64,000 bases of DNA from Marinobacter zhejiangensis (GTDB taxonomy: Bacteria > Pseudomonadota > Gammaproteobacteria > Pseudomonadales > Oleiphilaceae): assembly GCF_900114775.1 (NCBI RefSeq), contig NZ_FOUE01000001.1, positions 806,001-870,000 of the forward strand. Reading direction: 5' to 3'. Each line of letters begins with the position of its first letter. Within the stretch, counting starts at the first letter, position 1. Below the pieces are notes generated by a model. That model had not been told where the DNA came from and made no database searches. It worked only from the letters and a program-made list of their open reading frames with translations. The translations under genes and the position numbers were made by a program. This document shows, piece by piece, positions 51,298 to 59,952 of this stretch.

Positions 51298-53964
51298 GTG
51301 ACAGTGACTTCCACGGACTCGTGTCGAACCACCTGCCCTTATTGCGGTGTTGGCTGCGGTGTCTTGGCGCAGGGCGGTACGACGCCTTCGGTCGCCGGTG
51401 ACCCGGCCCACCCCGCCAATGCTGGCCGGCTGTGCGTCAAGGGTGCGAACCTGCATGAAACCACCGGTCATGGTGGCCGTTTACTGGCGCCAAAAGTGGC
51501 GGGGCGCCGGGTGTCATGGCCGGATGCCCTCACCGCAACCTCCGAGGCCATTCGCCAAGCCGTGGCCGAGCATGGCCCCGGCTCGGTGGCGTTCTACCTG
51601 TCTGGCCAGTTGCTGACCGAGGATTACTACGTTGCCAACAAGCTGGCCAAGGGCTTTATCGGCACGCCCCATGTCGATACCAACTCGCGGTTGTGTATGT
51701 CGTCGGCAGTGGCCGCCCACAAGCGGGCGTTTGGCGCGGATGCCGTTCCTGGCTGCTACGACGACCTTGAGCTGGCGGACTTGCTGGTTCTGGTGGGCAG
51801 TAATGCGGCCTGGAACCATCCAGTGCTGTATCAGCGAATGAAAGCGGCGGCCCGGGACGGGCGACGGGTGGTGGTGATTGACCCCCGCCGCACCGCGACT
51901 TCCGAACTGGCCGATTTGCACCTGTCGTTGCGCCCCGGTACCGACACCGTGCTGTTTAATGGCTTGCTGGTCTGGCTGGCGGATCATCAGGGCGTCGACC
52001 AGGATTACCTGTCCCGCCACTGCGACGGCTATGAGCTGGCATTGGCGGCCGCCCGTGACGCGGCCCCGGACCTGGGCAGTGTGGCCCGCCAATGTGATTT
52101 GGCTGAGGCAGAGGTTGAGACCTTCTATCGCTGGTTCCTGGAAACCCCCCGCACGGTGACCGGTTTTTCCCAGGGGGCCAACCAGTCGGTGGCCGGCACC
52201 GACAAGGGCAATGCCATCATCAATTGCCATCTGGCGACAGGGCGGGTTGGACGACCGGGCGCCAGCCCGTTTTCCCTGACTGGTCAGCCCAATGCCATGG
52301 GTGGCCGTGAGGTGGGTGGCCTGGCCAATACCCTGGCCGCCCACATGGACTACCAGAGCGAGGCCGATAAGGCCCTGGTCACCGAGTTTTGGGGGAGCCG
52401 CCAGTTGGCCGATGGCCCCGGCCTGAAAGCCGTGGATATGTTTGATGCTATCCATCGCGGGGAGATCAAGGTGCTGTGGGTGATGGCCACCAACCCGGCG
52501 GTCAGCCTGCCGGATACCGTGCGGGTAAGGGAGGCGCTGAAACGATGCCCCACCGTGATTGTCTCCGATTGTATGGCCGATACTGACACCACCGCCTACG
52601 CCGATATCCTGCTCCCGGCGACCGGTTGGGGCGAGAAAGATGGCACCGTCACCAATTCGGAACGACGGATTTCCCGTCAGCGCGGTTTCCTGCCCCCGGC
52701 GGGGGAGGCTCGCCCCGATTGGTGGATCATCAGCGCGGTCGCGCGACAGCTTGGCTATGGCAAGGCCTTCGATTATCAGGCGCCGGCCGATGTTTTCCGG
52801 GAACACGCAGCGTTATCGGCGTTTGGCAACGACGGTCAGCGGGTGTTCAACCTGGCGGGCTTGGCGACCCTGGGTGATGATGCCTATGACACCCTGGCGC
52901 CGATCCAGTGGCCGGTGCTGGACACCGCCGCTGGGATAGTTACAGGCACCCCGCGACTGTTTGCCGACGGGGTGTTCTGTCACCCCGATGGGCGGGCCCG
53001 CCTGGTGCCCATTCGCACGGTGCTGCCGGTCAGCCAGCCGGATGCCCAGCGCCCACTGGTGGTCAACACCGGCCGGGTGCGGGATCAGTGGCATACCATG
53101 ACACGCACGGCCAAGTCGGCCCGGTTGCTGCAGCATCGGGCGGAACCGTTTATCGACGTTCACCCCCACGACCTGCAACGGTTCGGTGTGGCTGATCAGG
53201 GACTGGCGGTGCTGGAAAACCGGGGGCAGCGCTATATCGGACGGGTGCGTCGGGCCGAAGGCCAGCGGCCGGGCGAAGTGTTCGTACCGATACACTGGAA
53301 TCAATGCTACACCGGCGCCGGCCTGGCTTCCGCCCTGACCGAACGGATCACCGACCCGTTTTCGGGGCAGCCTGAATCGAAGTATGGCCTTGCTGCCTTG
53401 AGGCCCTTCCCCGCCCGCTGGCATGCCCGCTTGTTGTGTCGGACTGGCCGACCTCGTCGCTGGAAAGCGGACTATTGGAGTTATGTGCCCCTGGACCACT
53501 GTGACAGCTGGTGGCTGGCGAGCGAAACGGAGATGGACTGGGTTGGCCAGGCCGACTATTGGCTGGGTGGTGTTCCGCAACTGGTGATGAGCGATCCGGG
53601 CCAAGGCCGGTATCGGGCGGCGCGGATTGTTGATGGGCGTCTGGAGGCCATCATTCTGGTGGATCGGGAGGTCAGCCGGTTGCCCGAATCGGCCTGGCTG
53701 GAAGCCTGTTTTAGCCAGGACGCTCTGAGTGAACGGGACCGGAGGGCGCTGCTGGCGGCCCGGGACAGCGAAGCGGAAGACATTGGTGCCATCGTCTGCA
53801 GTTGTTTTCAGGTAGGCCAGAACCAGATTGAAGCAGCCATCGCGGATGGCGCCTCGTCGGTGGCTGCGTTGGGCCAGCAACTGAGGTGTGGCAGCAACTG
53901 TGGGTCCTGCATTCCGGAACTGAAGGCCCTGGTGGAAACACTGGGCGAGGCCGTCGAGCCCTAG
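51298..53964 (+). CDS. nasA: Assimilatory nitrate reductase catalytic subunit
   Basis: 888 aa molybdopterin enzyme that reduces nitrate to nitrite in the cytoplasm. N-terminal [4Fe-4S] ligands in CRTTCPYCGVGCG plus Cys in GRLCVKG; Mo-bisMGD domains follow (DTNSRLCMSSAVAAHKRAFG; TGFSQGANQSVAGTDKGNA; GRPGASPFSLTGQPNAMGG); a C-terminal BFD-type [2Fe-2S] domain is seen in IVCSCFQVGQNQIE and LRCGSNCGSC, as in NasA of other bacteria. GTG 51298 follows AGGAG; an open frame reaching back into the leader is not coding. Electrons probably come from the FAD oxidoreductase at 43938. Confidence 0.96.
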   Translation: MTVTSTDSCRTTCPYCGVGCGVLAQGGTTPSVAGDPAHPANAGRLCVKGANLHETTGHGGRLLAPKVAGRRVSWPDALTATSEAIRQAVAEHGPGSVAFYLSGQLLTEDYYVANKLAKGFIGTPHVDTNSRLCMSSAVAAHKRAFGADAVPGCYDDLELADLLVLVGSNAAWNHPVLYQRMKAAARDGRRVVVIDPRRTATSELADLHLSLRPGTDTVLFNGLLVWLADHQGVDQDYLSRHCDGYELALAAARDAAPDLGSVARQCDLAEAEVETFYRWFLETPRTVTGFSQGANQSVAGTDKGNAIINCHLATGRVGRPGASPFSLTGQPNAMGGREVGGLANTLAAHMDYQSEADKALVTEFWGSRQLADGPGLKAVDMFDAIHRGEIKVLWVMATNPAVSLPDTVRVREALKRCPTVIVSDCMADTDTTAYADILLPATGWGEKDGTVTNSERRISRQRGFLPPAGEARPDWWIISAVARQLGYGKAFDYQAPADVFREHAALSAFGNDGQRVFNLAGLATLGDDAYDTLAPIQWPVLDTAAGIVTGTPRLFADGVFCHPDGRARLVPIRTVLPVSQPDAQRPLVVNTGRVRDQWHTMTRTAKSARLLQHRAEPFIDVHPHDLQRFGVADQGLAVLENRGQRYIGRVRRAEGQRPGEVFVPIHWNQCYTGAGLASALTERITDPFSGQPESKYGLAALRPFPARWHARLLCRTGRPRRWKADYWSYVPLDHCDSWWLASETEMDWVGQADYWLGGVPQLVMSDPGQGRYRAARIVDGRLEAIILVDREVSRLPESAWLEACFSQDALSERDRRALLAARDSEAEDIGAIVCSCFQVGQNQIEAAIADGASSVAALGQQLRCGSNCGSCIPELKALVETLGEAVEP

Positions 53965-54656
53965 GCGGTGAGCGCAGCTTCCTCTCGGCGCAGCAGGGAC
54001 AGGGGAACCCGGTAGCGCAGTTCTCCGCGCAGGGCCGGGCAGGCCACCGTACAGGTCTTGCGATTCACCCGCAGGATGTGTCCGACCCGGTGGCTTTGGC
54101 CTTCGCCAAAGAAGACTTTGTCGCCCACCCGCCACTGCGCTCGGGCGGAGGTCGGGTCCGGCAGCCGTAACGGCTGATCCGACAAGGGCAACCCCCGCCT
54201 TTGTGCCTGCTCTGCCAGGAACCCCTGTACCCTGTTGCCCTGACCCTGGGCATGCAGATTGTCGAGGATCTGATAGAAGTGGCCGTTGTGGACGGAGCCG
54301 TGGTAGCGCTTGCCATCCTGTTGTTGCAGCAGGTGCGCGAACTCATGGCAACAGGTGTGAGCGAGCAGGTTCAGCGGGGATACGGTGCCGCCAAAGTAGC
54401 GGCGCCGGGTAATCTCCCGTGTGGACAGCCAGGCGGCGGCGGATTCTGCCTGCTGCTTGGCCTCGACCATCCGAACCCCATAGGTAATCTGGTGCAGGCC
54501 CTGGCGTGGATCATAGCGGTGATAGGTGGCCTGCCCATGGCCCACCCGGCAATGCAGTTTGCCCCGGCTGCGGCCCGAGGCGAGCGGCCAGAGAATTTGC
54601 TCAGTGGCATCACAGAGTAATTCGCCGAGTGGGCGATGGAGGGACGAACTTAACAT
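53961..54656 (-). CDS. SprT-family zinc metalloprotease-like protein
   Basis: About 231 aa. The zinc site HEFAH sits in LLAHTCCHEFAHLLQQQDGKR, with a further His in GSVHNGHFYQIL. The C-terminal half (WRVGDKVFFGEGQSHRVGHILRVNRKTCTVAC) looks like a small DNA/metal-binding tail. Spartan/SprT proteins act on DNA-protein crosslinks in eukaryotes; bacterial role unclear. Start ambiguous (ATG 54656 or 54677; no good ribosome site). The stop shares the CTAG at 53961-53964 with the nasA stop on the other strand. Confidence 0.8.
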   Translation of the reverse strand: MLSSSLHRPLGELLCDATEQILWPLASGRSRGKLHCRVGHGQATYHRYDPRQGLHQITYGVRMVEAKQQAESAAAWLSTREITRRRYFGGTVSPLNLLAHTCCHEFAHLLQQQDGKRYHGSVHNGHFYQILDNLHAQGQGNRVQGFLAEQAQRRGLPLSDQPLRLPDPTSARAQWRVGDKVFFGEGQSHRVGHILRVNRKTCTVACPALRGELRYRVPLSLLRREEAALTA

Positions 54657-54718
54657 GGGGCAGCCGGTTACCATGGACAACGGATTCGTGCGCCCATGAT
54701 AGCGGCGAAGTGGCCAAC

Positions 54719-54742
54719 AAAAAAGGCGCCCCGAAGGGCGCC
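54719..54742 (-). terminator. Intrinsic terminator of hcp
   Basis: Perfect stem GGCGCCC/GGGCGCC with a TTCG-type tetraloop (54732-54735), followed by six T on the minus strand (54719-54724), 20 nt after the hcp stop. Confidence 0.93.
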
Positions 54743-54762
54743 CTTGTCTCGAATCCTGGAAA

Positions 54763-55281
54763 TCAGGCTTCGATCGGCGCGCGCCAGTCGTCAGCACCAG
54801 AGGTGCCGGCAACAGCGTGTTCCCAGGTGACCTTACGGTAGGCCAGGGAAACTTCCACCAGCTGGGTGAACTCGGCTTTGGCCGGGTCCTGGCAGTGGGG
54901 CATGTTGCAGTCGATGTTGATGATGGTGGCATCTTCCAGGATGGTGGAGAAGAAGTGCTCCTGCTTGCCCTCTACAGAGGTGCGGTACCACTTCAGCTCA
55001 ACCGTCGGCAGCATTTCGCCGGACGCCAGGGCGTTGTACATCAGCGGCGTGGCTTTGTTCAGGGCGGCAGTGAACTTGAACGGCTTGTGCACACGCTGAC
55101 CAGAAGGCTGACCGGACTGAGGATCAGTCGGTACGGTCACAACGTGGCTGAATTCCTGAACCAGTACTTCGTTTTCGTGGCCTTCCACGTAGATGTTGCC
55201 GACGGAGTCGGAAGTAAAGGCACCGGCGGTGATGTTGCCCTGGGTTTGGCCTTCAATGCTGATATAACAAGGAGTTGGCAT
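54763..55281 (-). CDS. hcp: Hcp-family type VI secretion tube protein
   Basis: 172 aa. Hcp signatures: PCYISIEGQTQGNITAGAF at the start, NEVLVQEFSHVVTVPTDPQSG, RVHKPFKFTAALNKATPLMYN and the conserved WYRTSVEGKQEHFF. ATG 55281 with GGAG seven bases upstream. It stands alone with its own strong terminator; no VgrG, TssB/C, ClpV or effector gene is in the window. Orphan hcp genes are common in marine gammaproteobacteria and rely on a main T6SS cluster elsewhere. Confidence 0.92.
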   Translation of the reverse strand: MPTPCYISIEGQTQGNITAGAFTSDSVGNIYVEGHENEVLVQEFSHVVTVPTDPQSGQPSGQRVHKPFKFTAALNKATPLMYNALASGEMLPTVELKWYRTSVEGKQEHFFSTILEDATIINIDCNMPHCQDPAKAEFTQLVEVSLAYRKVTWEHAVAGTSGADDWRAPIEA

Positions 55282-55468
55282 AGTCTGCTCCATGACTGTG
55301 ATGAATTGGAAATGTCCTTTGGGTTCTCCCTGGACGACCAGTCCTATAGCGATCACTGTGCCAGTTCTTGAAAGTTCAACTTTATTAATGAGTTACGTTT
55401 TTTGTTGCGAGCTTGCCAGCTTTGTTTGAGCAATAACTTGCGAGTGGTTGGGCGAGAGTTTGCTGGCC

Positions 55469-55484
55469 GGGCAACTTATTGCCC
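55469..55484 (-). terminator. Hairpin after tonB
   Basis: GGGCAA-CTTA-TTGCCC, 6-bp perfect stem just after the tonB stop. No T-run; weak terminator at best. The rest of 55285-55489 shows nothing else. Confidence 0.4.
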
Positions 55485-55489
55485 AGGCC

Positions 55490-56206
55490 TCAGCGCAATC
55501 GGAACCGGACCGGCAGGGTGAAACTGAATTGGCGGCCGTTCATGGTGTCGGGAACCCTGGGTAACGGTTCCGCGGCTTTCAACAGGTCCAGCGCGGCCTG
55601 ATCCAGCAGCACATGATTGGAGCCTTGCTCCAGTCGCCAGTTGAGCAATGTGCCACTGCGATCGAAGGTGAATCGGATGACTGGAGTCCCCTCCTGGCCT
55701 AACCGCTCGGCCCTGCGGGGGTATGCAAAGTGACGGCCCAGATGGCGTGCCAGTTGGCTGAGGTAGTCATCGACGGTGTCGGACTGGCCAGATTGGAGTT
55801 CGGTCGGGGCTGGTGGCGCCGGGGCCACAGGGGGCGCTGACGCTACGGGCGTGTCGGCCGGTGTCGGGACGGGGGGCGTGAGCTGCGTCTCTGGCTCTGG
55901 CTCCAGCTTGGGCTGGGGGGGCGGCTCCGGGCGCGGGGCTTCTGCCGGTTCAGGAATCGGGGCGGGTGGTTGTGGTGCCGCTTTGGGCGGGGGCGTTGGT
56001 TGCGGCTGCGGCGTCGGAACGGTTTCGGCGATAACCGGCTCGGGAGCCGCCAGTGCGATTCGGAGGGGGGTGGCCGCGGTTTCCACCTCGCCTGATTCGA
56101 GGGTCAGGGGGTTCTGAACGGTGGCGTGGGGCAACGCCAGGGCCAGGGTGGTGATTGACATGGCGATGGCCACCAGCAGCACCAGGTAACGTTGGGTGCC
56201 GGTCAT
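55490..56206 (-). CDS. TonB-family energy transducer
   Basis: 238 aa. N-terminal membrane helix (YLVLLVAIAMSITTLALAL), a long Pro-rich spacer (residues about 58-125, repeated PEP/PQP/PAP), and a TonB C-terminal domain (YLSQLARHLGRHFAYPRRA; VIRFTFDRSGTLLNW; RQFSFTLPVRFRLR). It couples the proton-motive force from ExbB/ExbD to outer-membrane iron receptors. The 4-nt ATGA overlap with the preceding exbD shows tight coupling. A Fur box lies ahead of the operon. Confidence 0.92.
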   Translation of the reverse strand: MTGTQRYLVLLVAIAMSITTLALALPHATVQNPLTLESGEVETAATPLRIALAAPEPVIAETVPTPQPQPTPPPKAAPQPPAPIPEPAEAPRPEPPPQPKLEPEPETQLTPPVPTPADTPVASAPPVAPAPPAPTELQSGQSDTVDDYLSQLARHLGRHFAYPRRAERLGQEGTPVIRFTFDRSGTLLNWRLEQGSNHVLLDQAALDLLKAAEPLPRVPDTMNGRQFSFTLPVRFRLR

Positions 56207-56613
56207 GACGTTGGCTCCGTCAGCAGGATCACCTCGTCGTAACCCAGCTGCTCAAGCTGCCGCAGAAGTTGGTCGAGGGCCGCCATCGTCAGTTGCCCTT
56301 CCGCGGCAATCCGCAACGCTTGTCCTTCCTGCACCTCTGGCAGTGCTTGCCCCAGGGCCTCTGTGGTAACTGGCTGACCGTTGACGAGCCAGCGGCCGTC
56401 GGCGTGGACAACGAGGTCAGCGATGGGGGGCTGGTGCGGTTGCTCGCTGGTGGCTGTCGGCAGCTCCGGCAGCGGTGTTTCGGCAAGCTTGCCAGACACG
56501 ATGAAGAACATTAGCAGCAGGAACACCAGGTTGATCAGCGGCAACAGGCTGTCTTCCACTCGGTCGAGCAGGGATTTCTGGCTTCTGGGCTGGTCGGGTT
56601 GCAGGGAGATCAT
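56203..56613 (-). CDS. ExbD-family protein with Asn in place of the key Asp
   Basis: 136 aa. Single membrane helix SLLPLINLVFLLLMFFIVSG and a periplasmic domain (VVHADGRWLVNGQPV; LGYDEVILLTEPTS). In the family the helix reads PLIDVVF, where the Asp carries protons; here it is PLINLVF. The other ExbD of the operon keeps the Asp, so the motor may use mixed ExbD dimers with one active copy. Overlaps exbD2 by 4 nt and tonB by 4 nt. Confidence 0.88.
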   Translation of the reverse strand: MISLQPDQPRSQKSLLDRVEDSLLPLINLVFLLLMFFIVSGKLAETPLPELPTATSEQPHQPPIADLVVHADGRWLVNGQPVTTEALGQALPEVQEGQALRIAAEGQLTMAALDQLLRQLEQLGYDEVILLTEPTS

Positions 56614-57014
56614 GGCTGACCACCCTCTGCTGTCGGTTCCCGGCGCCAGTGGGCGCTGATGCCAGCGCGGTCCAGGGTGCTCAGGGTCTGAGTGAACTCC
56701 GTCAACGGTACGCTGTCGGCGGTGTCCAGGGTGATGGCCTCAACGCCCTGCCGCTGGACTTCCCTGATCAGTGTATCCAACGGCCAGGGGCGGTCCTGCC
56801 ACCAAAGCTGCCCAGTCTCATCAAGGTGTATACGGGGTAACGGCTCACCGGAGTGGGCGGTGCCGCCGTTGCTGCGGTTATCCAGCTCGATCATGCCAGT
56901 CGGTAGCAAATGACTGGTGACCATGAAGAACACGAGCAAGATAAACACCACGTCGATCAGTGGCGTTATTCGTATCGGTAAGGGCCTCGGTGGCCTGGGG
57001 TCAACCAGCTGCAT
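56610..57014 (-). CDS. exbD: ExbD-family biopolymer transport protein
   Basis: About 134 aa. Helix RITPLIDVVFILLVFFMVTS with the essential Asp intact, then a periplasmic domain (LPRIHLDETGQLWWQDRPW; LDTADSVPLTEFTQTL). ATG 57014 overlaps the exbB end by 14 nt; a GTG six codons upstream (57032) is an alternative start, both with weak ribosome sites. With exbB it forms the TonB proton motor. Confidence 0.92.
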   Translation of the reverse strand: MQLVDPRPPRPLPIRITPLIDVVFILLVFFMVTSHLLPTGMIELDNRSNGGTAHSGEPLPRIHLDETGQLWWQDRPWPLDTLIREVQRQGVEAITLDTADSVPLTEFTQTLSTLDRAGISAHWRREPTAEGGQP

Positions 57015-57786
57015 GGGCGAACGGCGTCTCACAGGTCATAGGCTCTGGCTGGGGAGTGCTGCGCTGGGGCTGGTCATTCGCGGAATCCCCGCGCTCACTG
57101 GCTGTGGTGGCGGACTCTTCGGATTGCTCTGGTAATTCAGGGGTCAGCACGCTCACCAGGGTGGCGTTAACCATGCTGTTCAGTCGTCGCAGGCGGAACT
57201 CGGCCCAAGCGGCCAGGGCCGCGAACGGAATCGCCAGGACCAGGCCAGCGGCCGTGGTGGTCAAGGCCTCGTAGATGCCTCCACTGAGCTGGCTGGCGCT
57301 GGCCTGGCCCTCGCTGGTTGCCATCGCGCTGAACGACGCCATCATTCCCAGAACGGTCCCGAGCAGGCCCAGCAGAGGGGCCAGGGCTGCAACCACTTCC
57401 AACACTTTCAGTGGCGCATCAAACGGTTCCAGGGCAGCGCGGGCGTCTCGGCTCAGAGCCTCCCTCAGGGTGTCTGGTGAACGTTGGGCCAGGCGCCCGG
57501 ACATGGCCGTGGTCATCATCGCCTGCAGGGGATTCTGGCGGCTCAGCCAGGAGCTCTGACAATCCAGTTGATGGAGGCCGTCCGGGGTGGGCTTCTCTTG
57601 CCAGCTCGCCAGGGCCTTTTTGAGTGGTCGGGATAGCCGGGGAGCGAAAACGGCGGCGGTCAGCAACAGGTAGAAAAAGGCGATCAGGCCAACCAGGGCC
57701 AACACCAGCAAGACCACAATGACGGGTCCGCCCATGTCGATCAGCTGCTGTAAGGGGGTGGCGTAGACATCTGCCGAATTGGCCAT
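57001..57786 (-). CDS. exbB: ExbB/TolQ/MotA-family proton channel
   Basis: 261 aa with three membrane helices: PVIVVLLVLALVGLIAFFYL, VVAALAPLLGLLGTVLGMM, and ALTTTAAGLVLAIPFAALAAW, the last two lining the proton path in ExbB proteins. ATG 57786 chosen for MANSADVY with GGGAT before it; upstream open frame runs through the Fur box. First gene of the exbB-exbD-exbD-tonB operon, which the Fur box suggests is induced by iron limitation. Confidence 0.94.
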   Translation of the reverse strand: MANSADVYATPLQQLIDMGGPVIVVLLVLALVGLIAFFYLLLTAAVFAPRLSRPLKKALASWQEKPTPDGLHQLDCQSSWLSRQNPLQAMMTTAMSGRLAQRSPDTLREALSRDARAALEPFDAPLKVLEVVAALAPLLGLLGTVLGMMASFSAMATSEGQASASQLSGGIYEALTTTAAGLVLAIPFAALAAWAEFRLRRLNSMVNATLVSVLTPELPEQSEESATTASERGDSANDQPQRSTPQPEPMTCETPFAHAAG

Positions 57787-57828
57787 GGTGATCCCGTCCA
57801 GTGATTGGTGGCAAGTGATAAATGAATT

Positions 57829-57847
57829 GCCAATGATAACCATTATC
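57829..57847. promoter_or_regulatory. Fur box upstream of exbB
   Basis: GCCAATGATAACCATTATC matches 16 of 19 positions of the Fur consensus. It is 43 bp upstream of the exbB start, within the promoter, so Fur-Fe(II) would repress the operon. Confidence 0.85.
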
Positions 57848-57891
57848 AAATAAAAAGTGAACGAGCGCCTGGAAAAGAGGGTTGGATGAGG

Positions 57892-58659
57892 TTAGCCCAG
57901 CCAGCCGGAGGAGGCGGCGGCCTGCCAAAGCAGCCGCAAAGCCAGTGCCGTCAGCAGGAGGTTGAATACCTGATTGAAGCGTCGGTTACTGAGACGTTTC
58001 AGGACATGCAGGCCAAGCCAGGTACCGGCCAGGCCAAACACAATCATTGCCAGGATAAACCCCAGCCATTGTGGGAAGACAAAGCCCGCTACACCAAACA
58101 CCAGGGCCTTGGGCGCATGCTGAAGGGTCATAGCGGTGGCAAAGGTGGCAATGGTGGTGAATCGGTCCCGGTGGATCTGTTTGATAAACGCGGCCACGAG
58201 CGGGCCGGTTGCGCCGACAAACAGGCTGATAAAGCTGGTCAGTGCCGAGGCCATGAAGATTCCCGGTTTTCCGAAGGCCATGCCCGGCAGATCCGGCCCC
58301 CAGCATAGGTAGAGGACAAACAGCGCAATGGTCAGTTGCCAGACCTGCTCCGGGAGGTCAACCAGCAGCCAGGCGCCAAGGGCGGCGCCCACCACCACGC
58401 CTGGGGCAAAGGCGGCGATGACCCGCCAGTCCACCTTCTTCCAGGTCATGGCGGCCCGGCCACCGTTGGAGCCGAGCTGGACCAGGCCATGAACCGGAAT
58501 AATGGCGGCGGGCGGTATCCACATGGCCATCAGCACCAGCAGCAGGACGCCACCGCCGGCTCCCAGGCTGGCGGTGATCATCGACGTTAACGCTGAGCAA
58601 AACAGCAGGATCAGCGCCGTGGTTGGGGTCAGGGCGTCAGGAAGCAGGGCGAAATCCAC
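57892..58659 (-). CDS. TauE/SafE family sulfite exporter-type transporter
   Basis: 255 aa, about eight membrane helices in two repeats, each with a Gly-rich loop (ASLGAGGGVLLLVLM; GATGPLVAAFI). Such DUF81 proteins export sulfite, sulfonates or small organic acids; substrate not known here. The gene follows the lytic-transglycosylase-like gene in the same direction (18 nt) and precedes the Fur-regulated operon. Confidence 0.88.
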   Translation of the reverse strand: MDFALLPDALTPTTALILLFCSALTSMITASLGAGGGVLLLVLMAMWIPPAAIIPVHGLVQLGSNGGRAAMTWKKVDWRVIAAFAPGVVVGAALGAWLLVDLPEQVWQLTIALFVLYLCWGPDLPGMAFGKPGIFMASALTSFISLFVGATGPLVAAFIKQIHRDRFTTIATFATAMTLQHAPKALVFGVAGFVFPQWLGFILAMIVFGLAGTWLGLHVLKRLSNRRFNQVFNLLLTALALRLLWQAAASSGWLG

Positions 58660-58677
58660 GTGGGCTCCTTGGCTGGC

Positions 58678-59790
58678 TTATTGATCGCCGGGGCTGTTGC
58701 AAAAAGCGTCGTTACGAAGCTGGCGGGTATTGCACAGGGCTTCGGTGGCGAGCTGGACATCGGCGACGTAGTACAGCGAGGCCAGGCCCAGGCGGTCGCG
58801 ACCGAGGTTGTGGTAGACCATGCCAAAAGCGATGTCGCCGGCGGTGAAACGGTCGTGATGACGGGCGAAGTAATCCGCCGGCGCCGACAGTTCGTCACTG
58901 GTCAGCAGCGCCTGAACCCGCCCTGCTCCACCATGGTAGGCCTGGATCAGCAACAGCGTGAACAGCCTCTGCTTTTTGTCGTCAGGCAGGTTCCCAAAGC
59001 GTTCTTCAAAGGCTGGTCTCAGGTTACGGGCGTTCTGGTTCATCAGCTTGAGGGCGCAGTCCAGCTGAGCCAGGCGGTGCCAATGGTTGCTCGGGCTGAT
59101 GCCGCAGTCACTCAGGGCTGAGGTCGACAATTGCAGGATACCCCGGGCGTTGGCGGTTGAATGGGCCTGGGCCTGACCGCCGCTTTCGATCAGCAGTTGT
59201 CCTGCGAGATAACGGGGCAACTCAGCCGGTAGCTGCAGGCGTTGCTGGGAGGTTCGGGTCTGGTGGACCAGTACGAGCGCATCGTGCAGTGGCCCCGGGT
59301 TGTCGCGGCTGCGATAGCGTATGTCGTCCCAGCTTCCCCAGATCCGGTCGCTTTCTGAAGTACCCAGGTAGCGCCCCATGGCCTCGTTGAGGTCGACATG
59401 CGGCTGATCGCACGCCAGGGCAAAGGGGTAGCCCGTGGTGTCGGCGTCGCCAGCGATCCAGGTTTCGACTTTGTCTCTGGCAGCCATCGACGCTCGGGCT
59501 TCGTTGAGGCGGTGTTGGGTGCCGACACGGGACACCCCGTTGTCGATGTAGCCAAGGAACTGGCCCCGGCGACCAAACAGGATGTGACGATTGGACTCGG
59601 AACAGAAGCCGGATTCGGTCAGTACCCACCGGCGGACTGTGACGATGTTGTTGTAGACCCCCTGGCTTTCCCAGTAGGGCGTGTCCCGGACTACCGACAT
59701 CCAGCCGGGACTGGCCGCCGGGTCTGCAGCCAGCGGCAGGGACAGCCAGAGCAGCAGGCTGGGGAGAAAGCTTCGGATACGTGGGCTCAT
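58678..59790 (-). CDS. Secreted lytic-transglycosylase-like protein
   Basis: About 370 aa with a signal peptide (FLPSLLLWLSLPLAADP). The SLT-like centre is LLIESGGQAQAHSTANARGILQLSTSAL: the ES pair and ARGILQLS resemble the catalytic Glu and GLMQ motif of soluble lytic transglycosylases. Helix-rich C-terminal (FTLLLIQAYHGGAGRVQALL; AFGMVYHNLGRDR) fits. The N-terminal 170 residues have no clear family. ATG 59790 is chosen by signal-peptide logic; an ATG 12 codons earlier exists. Activity is inferred from the motif. Confidence 0.68.
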   Translation of the reverse strand: MSPRIRSFLPSLLLWLSLPLAADPAASPGWMSVVRDTPYWESQGVYNNIVTVRRWVLTESGFCSESNRHILFGRRGQFLGYIDNGVSRVGTQHRLNEARASMAARDKVETWIAGDADTTGYPFALACDQPHVDLNEAMGRYLGTSESDRIWGSWDDIRYRSRDNPGPLHDALVLVHQTRTSQQRLQLPAELPRYLAGQLLIESGGQAQAHSTANARGILQLSTSALSDCGISPSNHWHRLAQLDCALKLMNQNARNLRPAFEERFGNLPDDKKQRLFTLLLIQAYHGGAGRVQALLTSDELSAPADYFARHHDRFTAGDIAFGMVYHNLGRDRLGLASLYYVADVQLATEALCNTRQLRNDAFCNSPGDQ

Positions 59791-59952
59791 TGAGGGTTCC
59801 CTGAACATTCGCACCATCGACAGCATCCTAGCCAGAGTCGGCGCTGCCGTCCACGCCCCGATATTGCCAAAGGCCTGATGAATCCTTTTCTAATCCGTGA
59901 GTTGCGGTATTCTTTCCGATTATTACGAAAAGAACCGCCCGGAACCAGTGAC

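Noticed and set aside
51514..52806. 430-codon open frame antisense to nasA
   Set aside because: Shadow frame; composition is Gln/Gly/His-rich as in other shadows.
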